DNA of 64,000 bases, taken from contig CAMOIX010000003.1 of NCBI GenBank assembly GCA_946616365.1, positions 1 through 64,000 on the forward strand. The letters run 5' to 3'. The notes below the pieces were generated by a model, which had not been told where the DNA came from, did no database searches, and saw only the letters and a list, made by a program, of their open reading frames with translations. Made by a program: the position numbers and the translations under genes. Source of the stretch: AC2028 sp002373595. Its GTDB lineage: Bacteria; Bacillota; Clostridia; Lachnospirales; Lachnospiraceae. Positions 25,369 to 34,461 of the stretch are shown in pieces (positions within the stretch are counted from its first letter, which is position 1; each line of letters starts with the position of its first letter).

Positions 25369-26850
25369 ATGTTGTACATCGGAATCGATCTCGGTACCAG
25401 CGCAGTAAAACTTCTTCTTATGGATTCGGAAGGAAAGATCCTTAAGATCGTCAGCAAAGAGTATCCGCTCTTTTTCCCGAATCCCGGATGGTCCGAGCAG
25501 AAGCCCGAGGACTGGTACGAGAAGTCGATCGAAGGAATAGGAGAACTGCTCGAGGGACAGGATAAGTCAAAGGTTGCCGGAATCAGTTTCGGCGGACAGA
25601 TGCACGGACTTGTAATGCTCGATGCTAATGACAATGTGATCCGTCCTGCGATCCTTTGGAATGACGGACGTACGGGAGAAGAGACCGATTATCTCAATAA
25701 TGTGATAGGTAAGGAGAAACTCTCTCAGCTTACCGCCAATATCGCATTCCCCGGATTTACCGCACCCAAGATCCTATGGGTCAAGAAAAACGAACCCGAT
25801 AACTTTGCTAAGATCGCCAAGATCATGCTTCCCAAGGATTATCTCGCATATAAGCTCAGCGGAAGCTTCTGTACCGATGTATCCGACGCATCCGGTATGC
25901 TCCTTTTCGATGTAAAGAACAGAAAGTGGTCTGAGGAGATGTGTGAGATCTGCGGTATCACGACATCGCAGCTTGCCAAGGTATATGAGAGTTATGAGAA
26001 GGTAGGAACCGTTAAGCCCGAGATCGCATCCAAACTCGGCATACCCGAGAGTACGATCGTTGCAGCAGGTGCAGGAGACAATGCTGCGGCAGCAGTCGGA
26101 ACCGGAACTGTAGGCGACGGCGCATGTAATATCTCACTCGGAACCAGCGGTACCGTATTTATCTCTTCGAAGTCATTCGGAGTCGACAAATTCAATGCAC
26201 TTCATTCATTTGATCATGCTGATGGCACATATCATCTCATGGGATGCATGCTCAGCGCTGCATCCTGCAATAAGTGGTGGATGGATGAAATAATAGGAAC
26301 CAAGGACTATGCAAAGGAACAGGAGCCCATCACCGAAGATAAGCTCGGAGAGAATCACGTATTCTTCCTTCCTTATCTCATGGGAGAGAGATCGCCTCAC
26401 AATAACCCTAATGCAAGAGGAACCTTTATCGGCATGACTATGGACAATACCCGTGCCGATATGACACAGGCTGTTCTCGAGGGTGTTGCTTTCGGTCTCA
26501 GAGACTCCATAGAGGTTGCAAGAAGTCTCGGCGTTGCACCCGAGAGGACCAAGATCTGCGGAGGCGGAGCAAAGAGCCCTCTCTGGCAGAAGATAATCGC
26601 CAATGTGATGAATATGAAAGTAGATATCCTCGAAGTGGAGGAAGGGCCGTCGCTCGGAGGAGCAATGCTTGCTGCGGTTGCATGCGGAGAGTATGCATCG
26701 GTTGAGGAGATCGCATCCAAGATCGTTAAGGTTAAAAAGACCGTAGAGCCCGACCCCGAGCTCGTTGCTAAGTACGAGGAGAAGTACAGGGTATTCAAGG
26801 AGCTTTACCCTGCTTGCAAACCTCTTTATGACAAGATTGTCGGAAAGTGA
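25369..26850 (+). CDS. xylB: Xylulokinase
   Basis: A 493-residue FGGY-family sugar kinase that phosphorylates D-xylulose for the pentose phosphate pathway. It starts with the ATP-binding YIGIDLGTSAVKLLL, has the xylulokinase motif GGQMHGLVMLD near residue 80, LWNDGRTGEE, and the second ATP-binding stretch ISLGTSGTVF. The ATG at 25369 is used because GGAGG (25356-25360) lies 8 bases before it; an upstream ATG at 25336 would add 11 residues with no SD. It is downstream of the xylan-degrading hydrolases, so it should take their released xylose after isomerisation. No xylose isomerase of the XylA type is in the window. Confidence 0.95.
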   Translation: MLYIGIDLGTSAVKLLLMDSEGKILKIVSKEYPLFFPNPGWSEQKPEDWYEKSIEGIGELLEGQDKSKVAGISFGGQMHGLVMLDANDNVIRPAILWNDGRTGEETDYLNNVIGKEKLSQLTANIAFPGFTAPKILWVKKNEPDNFAKIAKIMLPKDYLAYKLSGSFCTDVSDASGMLLFDVKNRKWSEEMCEICGITTSQLAKVYESYEKVGTVKPEIASKLGIPESTIVAAGAGDNAAAAVGTGTVGDGACNISLGTSGTVFISSKSFGVDKFNALHSFDHADGTYHLMGCMLSAASCNKWWMDEIIGTKDYAKEQEPITEDKLGENHVFFLPYLMGERSPHNNPNARGTFIGMTMDNTRADMTQAVLEGVAFGLRDSIEVARSLGVAPERTKICGGGAKSPLWQKIIANVMNMKVDILEVEEGPSLGGAMLAAVACGEYASVEEIASKIVKVKKTVEPDPELVAKYEEKYRVFKELYPACKPLYDKIVGK

Positions 26851-28772
26851 ACAGATTGAGAAAACGCATCGGAGTAATAATCGGAGAAGCAGACTGCGAA
26901 TACGCTATGGAACTGATACCGTTCATAGCGGATGCCGCGGCGCGCGAAAATATGGATACGATAGTTTTCGCCAACTACGGAAGCTATGATAAAAATCTCA
27001 GACTATACTCCGATGGGGAAAAGTCAGTTATAAGGATACCTGTGATGGATTCTCTTGAAGGTATCATCGTAGAGGAGAGCATGCTCAATATCTCGGGCAT
27101 GAGCACCGATCTATATCTTCATCTGCGTGAGTGTGCAGATGATATTCCCATCGTATATCTAAAGACGATCAAGGACAGATTCAATTCGGTTATCGCTTCC
27201 GATGTTAAGGCCATGAAGACCGTTACGGAGCATTTCATCAAAAATCACGGCTTTAAGAGAATCTGCCATATGGCAGGAAGAAGTGACCTTGAAGATGCTC
27301 ATGACAGATGCAAAGGTTACCTGGAAGCGATGCAGGAGGCGGGTCTTGAGGTTAAGGACAATTATATTTACTGGGGAGACTACTGGTACAATAAAGCAGG
27401 AGAAGCTCTCGATACATTTATAAGTGACGGAGAAGGATATCCGGAAGCTATCGTATGTGCCAATGATTATATGGCCATCGGTATCGTACAAGAACTGATA
27501 AGAAGAGGCGTGAATGTACCGGGGGACGTTTGCGTGTCCGGGTATGACAACATAGAGGACAGTAAACTCATGTCACCTGCTCTTACGACTGTGGAAGTGC
27601 CCAAGAGAGATATAGCGGAGATCGCTGTTGACACGATCGTTCGCGAAAGAAGGGGCGAGTCTGCGGAAAGAGTCATATGTATCGAAAAAGGTTTTAATCT
27701 GATGCTGAGAGACAGCTGCGGTTGCGGGCATTTTGACGGCCAGGGCGATCTGCAGAGGAAACTGAGATATATCCAATACCACAATTACGGTATGGATATG
27801 TGCGTCCTTCTCGATAACGGATATCATATTTCATTTGATCTGGACGGGATTTTTTCCGTTGCAGACGGATATTTTAAATACAACAGGGCCAAGGTCGGAT
27901 ATATATGCATGTGTACCGATTATATCGGAAAGCAGAACAGGCCCGTTGAGAAAGTATCAAGCTATACCGACAAGATGCTGCTGGAGAGAGTGTTCTATCT
28001 TGATGAGGATAAGAATTACGATTCTCCGGGGATCAAATTCGACAGATCCAAACTCTTGCCGGATAAGTATTTTGAATCCGAAAAGCCGGGGTTATATTTT
28101 GTCTATCCGATACATTCACTCAATCATGCATACGGTTATCTCGTGATGCAGTATGATAAGGGGTTTTGGCCGAACAAGTATACGCAGTCATATACGCAGA
28201 CTTTCGGTGATGCGATAGACAGCTTCAATATCCGCAGTGAGTATATGAATATGGATGAGATAAGGAGAGCATACCTTACCGACGAACTCACCGGACTCAG
28301 AAACCGCCGCGGATATGAACAGAATATACAGACTGCGGTAGACAGGGTCAAGAGAAGAAAACTGAAGATGGCTCTGGCCAGTATCGATATGGACGGTCTT
28401 AAGTACACCAATGACACTTTCGGCCATTCAGAGGGTGATCAGGCACTTCGCAAGATCGCCGATGTAATAGCCGGATGTCTCGATAAGGATGACTGCGGCG
28501 CGAGAATAGGCGGAGATGAATTTGCTGTCATACTTTTGTATAAGGACAGGGGAAGACTTGCCAGATTCGTAAGTGATTTTGAAGTGGGATTAGACAGGAT
28601 AAACAGAGAATCGGGCAAACCGTACACCATGCATGCGAGCGTGGGAATATGCGAAGTCGGATCTGTCGGGAAGGAATTTCAGAAATATATGGATCTCGCG
28701 GATGAACGAATGTACGCAAACAAAAGAAAATATAAAGAGGAACATCCGGAAACGGACATTAGGAAACAGTAG
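26847..28772 (+). CDS. LacI-type sugar-binding domain fused to a GGDEF diguanylate cyclase
   Basis: A 641-residue cytoplasmic protein with no signal peptide and no membrane helix. Residues 7-290 are a type I periplasmic-binding fold as in LacI/GalR regulators (FANYGSYDK, AMKTVTEHFIKNHGFKRICHM, AIVCANDYMAIGIVQELIRRG, TTVEVPKRDIAEIAVD), but the DNA-binding HTH is absent. After a middle region (about 300-470), a GGDEF domain carries an intact GGDEF at 555-559. The inhibitory I-site is missing: DKDD stands where RXXD would be. The GTG start overlaps the xylB stop (GTGA), coupling the two genes. The expected role is sugar-controlled synthesis of cyclic di-GMP; the ligand is inferred to be xylose or a xylan product. 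Confidence 0.9.
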   Translation: MNRLRKRIGVIIGEADCEYAMELIPFIADAAARENMDTIVFANYGSYDKNLRLYSDGEKSVIRIPVMDSLEGIIVEESMLNISGMSTDLYLHLRECADDIPIVYLKTIKDRFNSVIASDVKAMKTVTEHFIKNHGFKRICHMAGRSDLEDAHDRCKGYLEAMQEAGLEVKDNYIYWGDYWYNKAGEALDTFISDGEGYPEAIVCANDYMAIGIVQELIRRGVNVPGDVCVSGYDNIEDSKLMSPALTTVEVPKRDIAEIAVDTIVRERRGESAERVICIEKGFNLMLRDSCGCGHFDGQGDLQRKLRYIQYHNYGMDMCVLLDNGYHISFDLDGIFSVADGYFKYNRAKVGYICMCTDYIGKQNRPVEKVSSYTDKMLLERVFYLDEDKNYDSPGIKFDRSKLLPDKYFESEKPGLYFVYPIHSLNHAYGYLVMQYDKGFWPNKYTQSYTQTFGDAIDSFNIRSEYMNMDEIRRAYLTDELTGLRNRRGYEQNIQTAVDRVKRRKLKMALASIDMDGLKYTNDTFGHSEGDQALRKIADVIAGCLDKDDCGARIGGDEFAVILLYKDRGRLARFVSDFEVGLDRINRESGKPYTMHASVGICEVGSVGKEFQKYMDLADERMYANKRKYKEEHPETDIRKQ

Positions 28773-28777
28773 GCTTG

Positions 28778-28808
28778 AAAAAGGGCGCGACGGATCGCTC
28801 CCTTTTTT
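28778..28808 (+). terminator. Intrinsic terminator within the xylan cluster
   Basis: AAAGGGCGCGA pairs with TCGCTCCCTTT (one mismatch) around CGGA, running into a T6 tract. It separates the sugar-sensor GGDEF gene from the SDR gene, so the latter may be a separate unit or reached by read-through. Confidence 0.75.
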
Positions 28809-28848
28809 AGCTTGTGTTTATCACGCACATAAAGTGCAGGAGGTATTT

Positions 28849-29592
28849 ATGGTAGATGTAAAAGGGAGGTGGGCACTTGTCACCGGAGGAGCAAGAGGTA
28901 TAGGAAGACTTGTTTCTCTTTTCCTCGCAGAAAGAGGATGCAACATCATAGTTCAGAGCAGAAAGAAAGAACATGCTGATAAAGTAAAGGCAGAGGTAGA
29001 AGAACTCGGTGCGCAGTGCACCGCAGTGGAAGCGGAATTGTCTGACTTGGAGAGCGTAAAGAAAATGCTTGAAGAGGTAGACGGGCTTGGTCACAGGATC
29101 GATATCGTTATGAACAATGCGGGTATGCAGATAGCCTACAGGACCGAGTGGCTGAGCACACCGGCCGAGGATTATACGGACAGTTTTCTTATCAACACTG
29201 TGGCGCCGATGATGATCTGCTATCATTTCATTCCCAAGATGACCGAGGCCGGATTTGGCAGAATAGTAAATACAACAAGCGGTATAGCTCTCGAACCCGA
29301 ACAGGCAGGGTATTCGGCGGCTAAGGCGGCGCTTAATAAGGTGACTATTGATATAGGATCGAAACTCCAGGGAACGGATGTGATGATAAACCTTACCGAT
29401 CCCGGCTGGTGCAGGACGGACCTCGGCGGGCCAAATGCTCCCAATGCTCCCGAATCCGCGATCCCCGGTGTAGTGGTCGGAGCATTTGTGGATGACGGAA
29501 AATCCGGCAGGATATTCGGAGCGGGTCTGTTCTATGATATGACGCTTGAACAGGCTGTCGCTGCGGCCCACAATATGAACAGCCCATATTGA
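28849..29592 (+). CDS. Short-chain dehydrogenase/reductase
   Basis: A 247-residue Rossmann-fold NAD(P)-dependent oxidoreductase: cofactor loop TGGARGIG near the N-terminus, NNAG, catalytic Ser in NTTSGIALE and Tyr-X3-Lys in YSAAK. ATG 28849 follows a strong GGAGG (28839-28843); longer readings lie inside the terminator. Substrate is not evident. Being next to xylan and uronate enzymes, it could reduce or oxidise a sugar or sugar acid, for example a uronate-derived keto acid, but generic SDR activity is all the sequence supports. Confidence 0.85.
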   Translation: MVDVKGRWALVTGGARGIGRLVSLFLAERGCNIIVQSRKKEHADKVKAEVEELGAQCTAVEAELSDLESVKKMLEEVDGLGHRIDIVMNNAGMQIAYRTEWLSTPAEDYTDSFLINTVAPMMICYHFIPKMTEAGFGRIVNTTSGIALEPEQAGYSAAKAALNKVTIDIGSKLQGTDVMINLTDPGWCRTDLGGPNAPNAPESAIPGVVVGAFVDDGKSGRIFGAGLFYDMTLEQAVAAAHNMNSPY

Positions 29593-29609
29593 ACAAATCG
29601 CATTTCGGA

Positions 29610-29646
29610 TATGTCAATTTTTCGGTATTTTATGTCAATTTTTAGG
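29610..29646 (+). repeat. Direct repeat upstream of the isomerase-like gene
   Basis: TATGTCAATTTTTCGG and TATGTCAATTTTTAGG recur with a period of 21 bases, i.e. two helical turns, about 25 bases before the probable -10 (TAAAAT, 29670-29675). This spacing fits tandem binding sites for an activator or repressor. Confidence 0.55.
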
Positions 29647-29685
29647 TTTTAAGAGTTCGGCGTTTGTGATAAAATCAATACATCG

Positions 29686-29701
29686 GTGGTCGTATGACCA
29701 C
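29686..29701 (+). promoter_or_regulatory. 5'-leader hairpin of the isomerase-like gene
   Basis: GTGGTC and GACCAC pair perfectly around GTAT. If TAAAAT (29670-29675) is the -10, the hairpin lies within a few bases of the transcript 5' end. Confidence 0.45.
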
Positions 29702-29732
29702 AGGGGAAAACGAAATTTAGGAGGATACAAAA

Positions 29733-31217
29733 ATGGTTAATTTACCCAAGGTTAAGATCGGTATCGTAGCCGTAAGCCGTGACTGTTTCCCGGAGTCCCT
29801 CTCCGTTAACCGTCGCAAGGCTCTTGTAGAGGCTTATACCAAGAAGTACGGTGCTGATGACATTTACGAGTGCCCTATCTGTATAGTAGAGAGCGAGATC
29901 CACATGGTACAGGCTCTCGAGGACGTAAAGAAGGCAGGATGTGAAGCTCTTTGCGTATATCTCGGAAACTTCGGTCCCGAGATCTCCGAGACCCTTCTTG
30001 CAAAGCATTTCGAAGGCCCCAAGATGTTCTGCGCAGCAGCTGAGGAGAGCCAGAATGACCTTCAGGATGGCCGCGGAGACGCATACTGTGGTATGCTCAA
30101 TGCCAGCTACAATTTGAAGCTTCGCAGCGTTAAGGCTTGGATCCCTGAGTATCCCGTAGGAAATGCCGAGGAATGCGCAGATATGATCCACGATTTCGTG
30201 CCTATCGCAAACGCTGTATACGGACTCAACAATCTCAAGATCATTTCTTTCGGTCCCAGACCGCTTAATTTCCTTGCATGTAACGCTCCCATCCAGCAGC
30301 TTTACAATATCGGAGTGGAGATCGAAGAGAACTCCGAACTTGATCTTTTCGAGTCCTTCAATAAGCATGCTAATGATGAGAGGATCCCTGCCAAGGTAAA
30401 GGAGATGGAGGAAGAGCTCGGCGTAGGAAACAAGAAGCCCGAAGTACTTCCCAAGCTTGCTCAGTATGAGCTCACTCTCCTTGACTGGGTAGAGGCTCAC
30501 AAGGGATACAGAAAGTTTGTAGCTATCGCAGGTAAGTGCTGGCCCGCATTCCAGACCCAGTTTGGATTCGTTCCCTGCTATGTAAACAGCCGTCTTACCG
30601 GAATGGGCATCCCCGTTTCCTGTGAGGTTGATATTTACGGATGTCTCTCCGAGTTCATCGGAACTGTTGTAAGCCGTGACGCTGTAACGCTTCTCGACAT
30701 CAACAACTCCGTTCCTCATGATATGTTCGATCAGTCCATCAAAGGCAAGTTCCCTTATGAGTTTACCGATACCTTCATGGGATTCCACTGCGGAAATACC
30801 TGCTCAAAGAAGATGAGCTCCTGCAGCATGAAGTACCAGAAGATCATGGCACGAGCACTTCCTATCGAAGTTACCAACGGAACTCTCGAGGGAGACATCA
30901 TGCCCGGCGATATCACCTTCTATCGTCTGCAGTCCACCGCTGATTGCAAGCTTCGCGCTTACATCGCAGAGGGCGAAGTACTTCCCGTTGCTACTCAGTC
31001 CTTCGGAAGCATCGGAGTATTCGCTATCCATGAGATGGGACGTTTCTATCGTCACGTTCTTCTTGAGAAGAATTATCCTCACCACGGTGCAGTTGCATTC
31101 GGCCACTTCGGAAAGCAGCTCTTCGAGGTATTCAAGTACATCGGAGTACCCATCGAGGATCTTAATTACAACCAGCCCGCTTCTCTTCCTTATCCTACCG
31201 AGAATCCCTGGAAGTAA
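29733..31217 (+). CDS. L-fucose/L-arabinose isomerase-family protein
   Basis: A 494-residue protein of the FucI/AraA-like superfamily, enzymes that interconvert aldoses and ketoses using a divalent metal. It opens with KVKIGIVAVSRDCFPESL, followed by family features such as VYLGNFGPEISETLLAK and a C-terminal half with CEVDIYGCLSEF and FHCGNTC, regions where these enzymes place metal ligands and substrate contacts. The substrate may be L-fucose, L-arabinose or D-xylose-related sugars; assignment by motif alone is not safe. It stands alone with a leader containing direct repeats and a hairpin, an AGGAGG SD, and a strong terminator. Its codon use looks highly optimised, suggesting strong expression. 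Confidence 0.8.
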   Translation: MVNLPKVKIGIVAVSRDCFPESLSVNRRKALVEAYTKKYGADDIYECPICIVESEIHMVQALEDVKKAGCEALCVYLGNFGPEISETLLAKHFEGPKMFCAAAEESQNDLQDGRGDAYCGMLNASYNLKLRSVKAWIPEYPVGNAEECADMIHDFVPIANAVYGLNNLKIISFGPRPLNFLACNAPIQQLYNIGVEIEENSELDLFESFNKHANDERIPAKVKEMEEELGVGNKKPEVLPKLAQYELTLLDWVEAHKGYRKFVAIAGKCWPAFQTQFGFVPCYVNSRLTGMGIPVSCEVDIYGCLSEFIGTVVSRDAVTLLDINNSVPHDMFDQSIKGKFPYEFTDTFMGFHCGNTCSKKMSSCSMKYQKIMARALPIEVTNGTLEGDIMPGDITFYRLQSTADCKLRAYIAEGEVLPVATQSFGSIGVFAIHEMGRFYRHVLLEKNYPHHGAVAFGHFGKQLFEVFKYIGVPIEDLNYNQPASLPYPTENPWK

Positions 31218-31256
31218 TACAGGCCGGACAGACAGTCTGAAAAGCGATGTTACAGC

Positions 31257-31287
31257 CGCCCCGCAGTCATCTGCGGGGCGACTTTTT
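31257..31287 (+). terminator. Strong intrinsic terminator after the isomerase-like gene
   Basis: A perfect 10-base stem CGCCCCGCAG / CTGCGGGGCG around TCAT is followed by AC and T5. Confidence 0.92.
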
Positions 31288-31315
31288 ATGCTCTGAACAT
31301 TAAATAAAAAAACAG

Positions 31316-31343
31316 TTGCAATTTTGAGATATTACTGTAATAT
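31316..31343 (+). promoter_or_regulatory. Probable promoter of the potABCD operon
   Basis: TTGCAA (31316-31321), a 16-base spacer and TAATAT (31338-31343), 64 bases before the potA GTG start and just after the upstream terminator. Confidence 0.55.
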
Positions 31344-31406
31344 GTAACATAGTATGTTTGCGCCCGGGATAGGGTGCTGGATGAGTTTTTTCACGGAGGT
31401 AGATGG

Positions 31407-32849
31407 GTGAAAGCATCGGATAATATCATTGAGATCAAACATGTGACCAAGGCGTTTTCCGACAACGGATTTGTTGCGGTAAGCGACTTTAATCTTGAGA
31501 TAAAGAGGGGAGAGTTCGTCACTTTCCTGGGCCCCTCGGGATGCGGAAAAACGACGATGCTCCGTATGATAGGAGGGTTTGATGTCCCTACATCGGGAGA
31601 GATGCTGCTGGGAGGAAAGGATATTACTGCGATCCCTCCTTATAAGAGACCGGTCAATACCGTCTTCCAGAGGTATGCTCTTTTCCCTCATATGAATATA
31701 TATGACAATATCGCTTTCGGACTTAAGCTTAAGAAGCTTCCCAAGGACGAGATGGATGCCAAGGTTAAGAGAGTTCTCGAGATAGTTGACCTCGAAGGAT
31801 TTGAGGACAGAAAGGTATCAACTCTTTCCGGAGGTCAGCAGCAGAGAATTGCGATCGCAAGAGCTCTTGTAAATGAGCCCGAGATCCTCCTTTTGGACGA
31901 GCCTCTGGGCGCGCTCGATCTTAAGATGAGAAAAGAGATGCAGCTCGAGCTTAAGGCTATGCACGATCGTTTGGGTATTACCTTTATATATGTAACTCAT
32001 GATCAGGAAGAGGCTCTTACCATGTCCGATAAGATCGTGGTCATGAGCCGCGGACAGATCCAGCAGATAGGCACTCCCGAGGACATCTACAATGAGCCTG
32101 CAAACGCATTCGTTGCTGACTTCATCGGAGAGAGCAATATCTTCAAGGGAATCATGACCGGCAAACTCAAAGCGAGATTCGCGGGCGGAGAATTTGAATG
32201 TGTGGATGATGTTCCGGAGGGAACACAGGTAGATATAGTAATAAGACCCGAGGATGTCATCTGGGATGCAGACAGTTCCAAGGGAACCATCTCGGGAAAA
32301 GTTACCGGAGTCATCTTTAAGGGTATGCACTACGAGATAACCGTTGAGAGCGGAAAATATGAGATGGTCATCCGTTCCACCAAGTCTCCGAAGGTTGGAG
32401 ATACGATCGGAATGAGCATTGAGCCCGACGGTATCCATGTAATGATAGCAGAGGATCACACGACCAGATTTGAAGCGGATATAGTGGATGCTTCCACGCT
32501 TGATTACAACGGACGTGAGATAAAGTGCGACCTTGGAAGCGTTATCCCCGGAGCCAGGATCAAGGATGAAGTGCTGGTTGACGGATCGGGAGAGCCCATC
32601 GATACCTCCAAGATCAAAGTACAGGTATCTATCGAGCCTGCTGATATCGAGCTCAGCGATGATGAGTCGGCAGGTCTTACCAGCGGACAGATAATCAACC
32701 TTATATATAAGGGTGACCATTACAGCTATGTCGTGCGCACTGATCACGGTCACGATCTTATCGTTGACGATGAATACCTCTGGAATATGAATGACCGCGT
32801 AGGTCTTATCATGCCTGAGGACAAGATGACTTTCGGGGTGAAGAAGTAA
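31407..32849 (+). CDS. potA: Polyamine ABC transporter ATP-binding protein PotA, with an extra TOBE-like module
   Basis: Energises spermidine/putrescine import. The nucleotide-binding domain (about 1-235) has Walker A GPSGCGKTT, signature LSGGQQQR and Walker B LLLDEPLGALD. The C-terminal part is longer than usual: a TOBE domain (about 270-350) is followed by a second, related module (about 370-480) that repeats an IVIRPED / VSIEPAD and IFKGMHYEITV / IYKGDHYSYVV pattern. Total length is 480, compared with roughly 350-380 for typical PotA. The start is the GTG at 31407, since GGAGG (31395-31399) precedes it by 7 bases; the nearby ATG at 31403 is out of frame. Confidence 0.92.
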   Translation: MKASDNIIEIKHVTKAFSDNGFVAVSDFNLEIKRGEFVTFLGPSGCGKTTMLRMIGGFDVPTSGEMLLGGKDITAIPPYKRPVNTVFQRYALFPHMNIYDNIAFGLKLKKLPKDEMDAKVKRVLEIVDLEGFEDRKVSTLSGGQQQRIAIARALVNEPEILLLDEPLGALDLKMRKEMQLELKAMHDRLGITFIYVTHDQEEALTMSDKIVVMSRGQIQQIGTPEDIYNEPANAFVADFIGESNIFKGIMTGKLKARFAGGEFECVDDVPEGTQVDIVIRPEDVIWDADSSKGTISGKVTGVIFKGMHYEITVESGKYEMVIRSTKSPKVGDTIGMSIEPDGIHVMIAEDHTTRFEADIVDASTLDYNGREIKCDLGSVIPGARIKDEVLVDGSGEPIDTSKIKVQVSIEPADIELSDDESAGLTSGQIINLIYKGDHYSYVVRTDHGHDLIVDDEYLWNMNDRVGLIMPEDKMTFGVKK

Positions 32850-33646
32850 TGGGCGCGCGCAAGGGTTTTTCAAGAAAATACCTTGGTATTCCGTATGCGG
32901 TATTTCTTGCAATTTTTGTAATACTGCCTCTGTTCGTCATACTATATTATGCATTTACCGACGGCACAGGACATTTTACGATCGGAAATCTCACCGGATT
33001 CTTTACCGATCCCAATACGCTCGGCACACTTCTGTACAGTTTGCTCATAGCTTTTTCGACCACGGCGCTGTGCCTTGCGATCAGCTACCCTGTGGCATAT
33101 ATCCTCGCAATGAGCAATCTCAAGAGGAAGTCTGTACTCGTTATGCTCTTTGTCATGCCGATGTGGATCAATTTCACGCTCCGCATCACGGCACTCAAAG
33201 AGATACTGACAGTTGTGGAAGGTAATCTCGCGTTTCATCCTTTTATGAACTCAATAATAGGAATGACATATGATTTCCTTCCTTTTATGATACTTCCCAT
33301 CTACAACCAGATATCGAGACTCGACAGGAGCCTGCTTGAAGCGGCTGCGGATCTCGGCGCGGGAAGCTTTGATGCTTTTGCGAGAGTGACACTTCCGCTT
33401 TCGATGCCCGGTGTGGCGAGCGGAGTATCCATGGTATTTCTTCCTGCAATGACCAACTATGTTGTTCTTGATATGCTCTACAACAGCACATATATCATGG
33501 GAAGCCTTATCGGAAGTTACTTCTCGGCATATGACTGGCACAACGGATCGATGATAGCTCTCGTGCTGCTGGCAATTATAGTGATCGTCACACTTGCTAC
33601 GGATGCCGGTGAAGAGAATGATCAGAAAGGAGGGGCACTGATATGA
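32849..33646 (+). CDS. potB: Polyamine ABC transporter permease PotB
   Basis: A 265-residue inner-membrane permease with about six helices. The EAA loop that docks on the ATPase is in LLEAAADLGAGSFDAFARVTLP. The start codon shares a base with the potA stop (TAATG), and its stop overlaps the potC start. The C-terminus is short and charged (GEENDQKGG). Confidence 0.92.
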   Translation: MGARKGFSRKYLGIPYAVFLAIFVILPLFVILYYAFTDGTGHFTIGNLTGFFTDPNTLGTLLYSLLIAFSTTALCLAISYPVAYILAMSNLKRKSVLVMLFVMPMWINFTLRITALKEILTVVEGNLAFHPFMNSIIGMTYDFLPFMILPIYNQISRLDRSLLEAAADLGAGSFDAFARVTLPLSMPGVASGVSMVFLPAMTNYVVLDMLYNSTYIMGSLIGSYFSAYDWHNGSMIALVLLAIIVIVTLATDAGEENDQKGGALI

Positions 33647-34461
33647 ACAAAAAGAAGATAATCCAGACGCTCATACTTGTGCCGGCACTCTTTCTCGTAT
33701 ATGCACCCATACTCATTCTTGCGGTATACAGTTTTACGGATGCCACCCAGATAGGAATGGGAGCAAGCTTTTCGTTTGATAATTATATCTATCTGTTTAC
33801 CACGGAGGAACTGCGCAGCATGATCCTCGGAACGCTCGCTCTTGCAGTGGGAAGTGCGATCCTTGCTACGATCCTCGGAACTCTCGGCGCAATGGGAGCA
33901 TTCTACTCCGGCAAGAAGATGAGGAGCGCATATACCGGAATAAACAGGATCCCCGTAGTCAATGCGGATGTTGTTACCGGTTTTTCGCTTTGCATACTCC
34001 TGGTTGTTGTATTCGGAATGAGTAAAGAGAGCTTCTTCCCTCTTGTCGCGGGACATGTTACTCTCTGCGCTCCTTTCGTATTCTTATCTGTATATCCGAA
34101 ACTCGGACAGATGGACAAGAGTCTGTACGAGGCTGCGCTTGACCTTGGAGCACCTCCGATGACCGCTCTTTGGAAGGTGGTGATCCCTGAGATACTTCCG
34201 GGTATACTGTCAGGGTTTGCAATGGCTGTCACGCTCAGCCTTGATGATTATTTCGTCGCGACGTATACCAAGCCTGCAACCTTTGATACCATCAGTACTT
34301 ATGTAGTTAACGCCACGAGAGGATCACAGACCGAGGTAAAGACGGCACTGTGGGCTCTTTCCACGATCATTTTTGTGGTGGTCCTTATAATTGCTTTTGC
34401 CGGAAACAGAAATAAAGATGCGGAGAAAAAGATCCGTAAGGGAGCGGAGGTGAACGCATGA
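33643..34461 (+). CDS. potC: Polyamine ABC transporter permease PotC
   Basis: A 272-residue permease, partner of PotB, with about six membrane helices and the EAA loop in LYEAALDLGAPPMTALWKVVIP. Start and stop overlap the neighbouring genes by four bases each (ATGA), as is typical of a tightly coupled transporter operon. Confidence 0.92.
   Translation: MNKKKIIQTLILVPALFLVYAPILILAVYSFTDATQIGMGASFSFDNYIYLFTTEELRSMILGTLALAVGSAILATILGTLGAMGAFYSGKKMRSAYTGINRIPVVNADVVTGFSLCILLVVVFGMSKESFFPLVAGHVTLCAPFVFLSVYPKLGQMDKSLYEAALDLGAPPMTALWKVVIPEILPGILSGFAMAVTLSLDDYFVATYTKPATFDTISTYVVNATRGSQTEVKTALWALSTIIFVVVLIIAFAGNRNKDAEKKIRKGAEVNA

Noticed and set aside
28633..28848. N-terminal extension of the SDR protein
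   Set aside because: It would run through the terminator and overlap the GGDEF gene; the ATG at 28849 has a strong SD.
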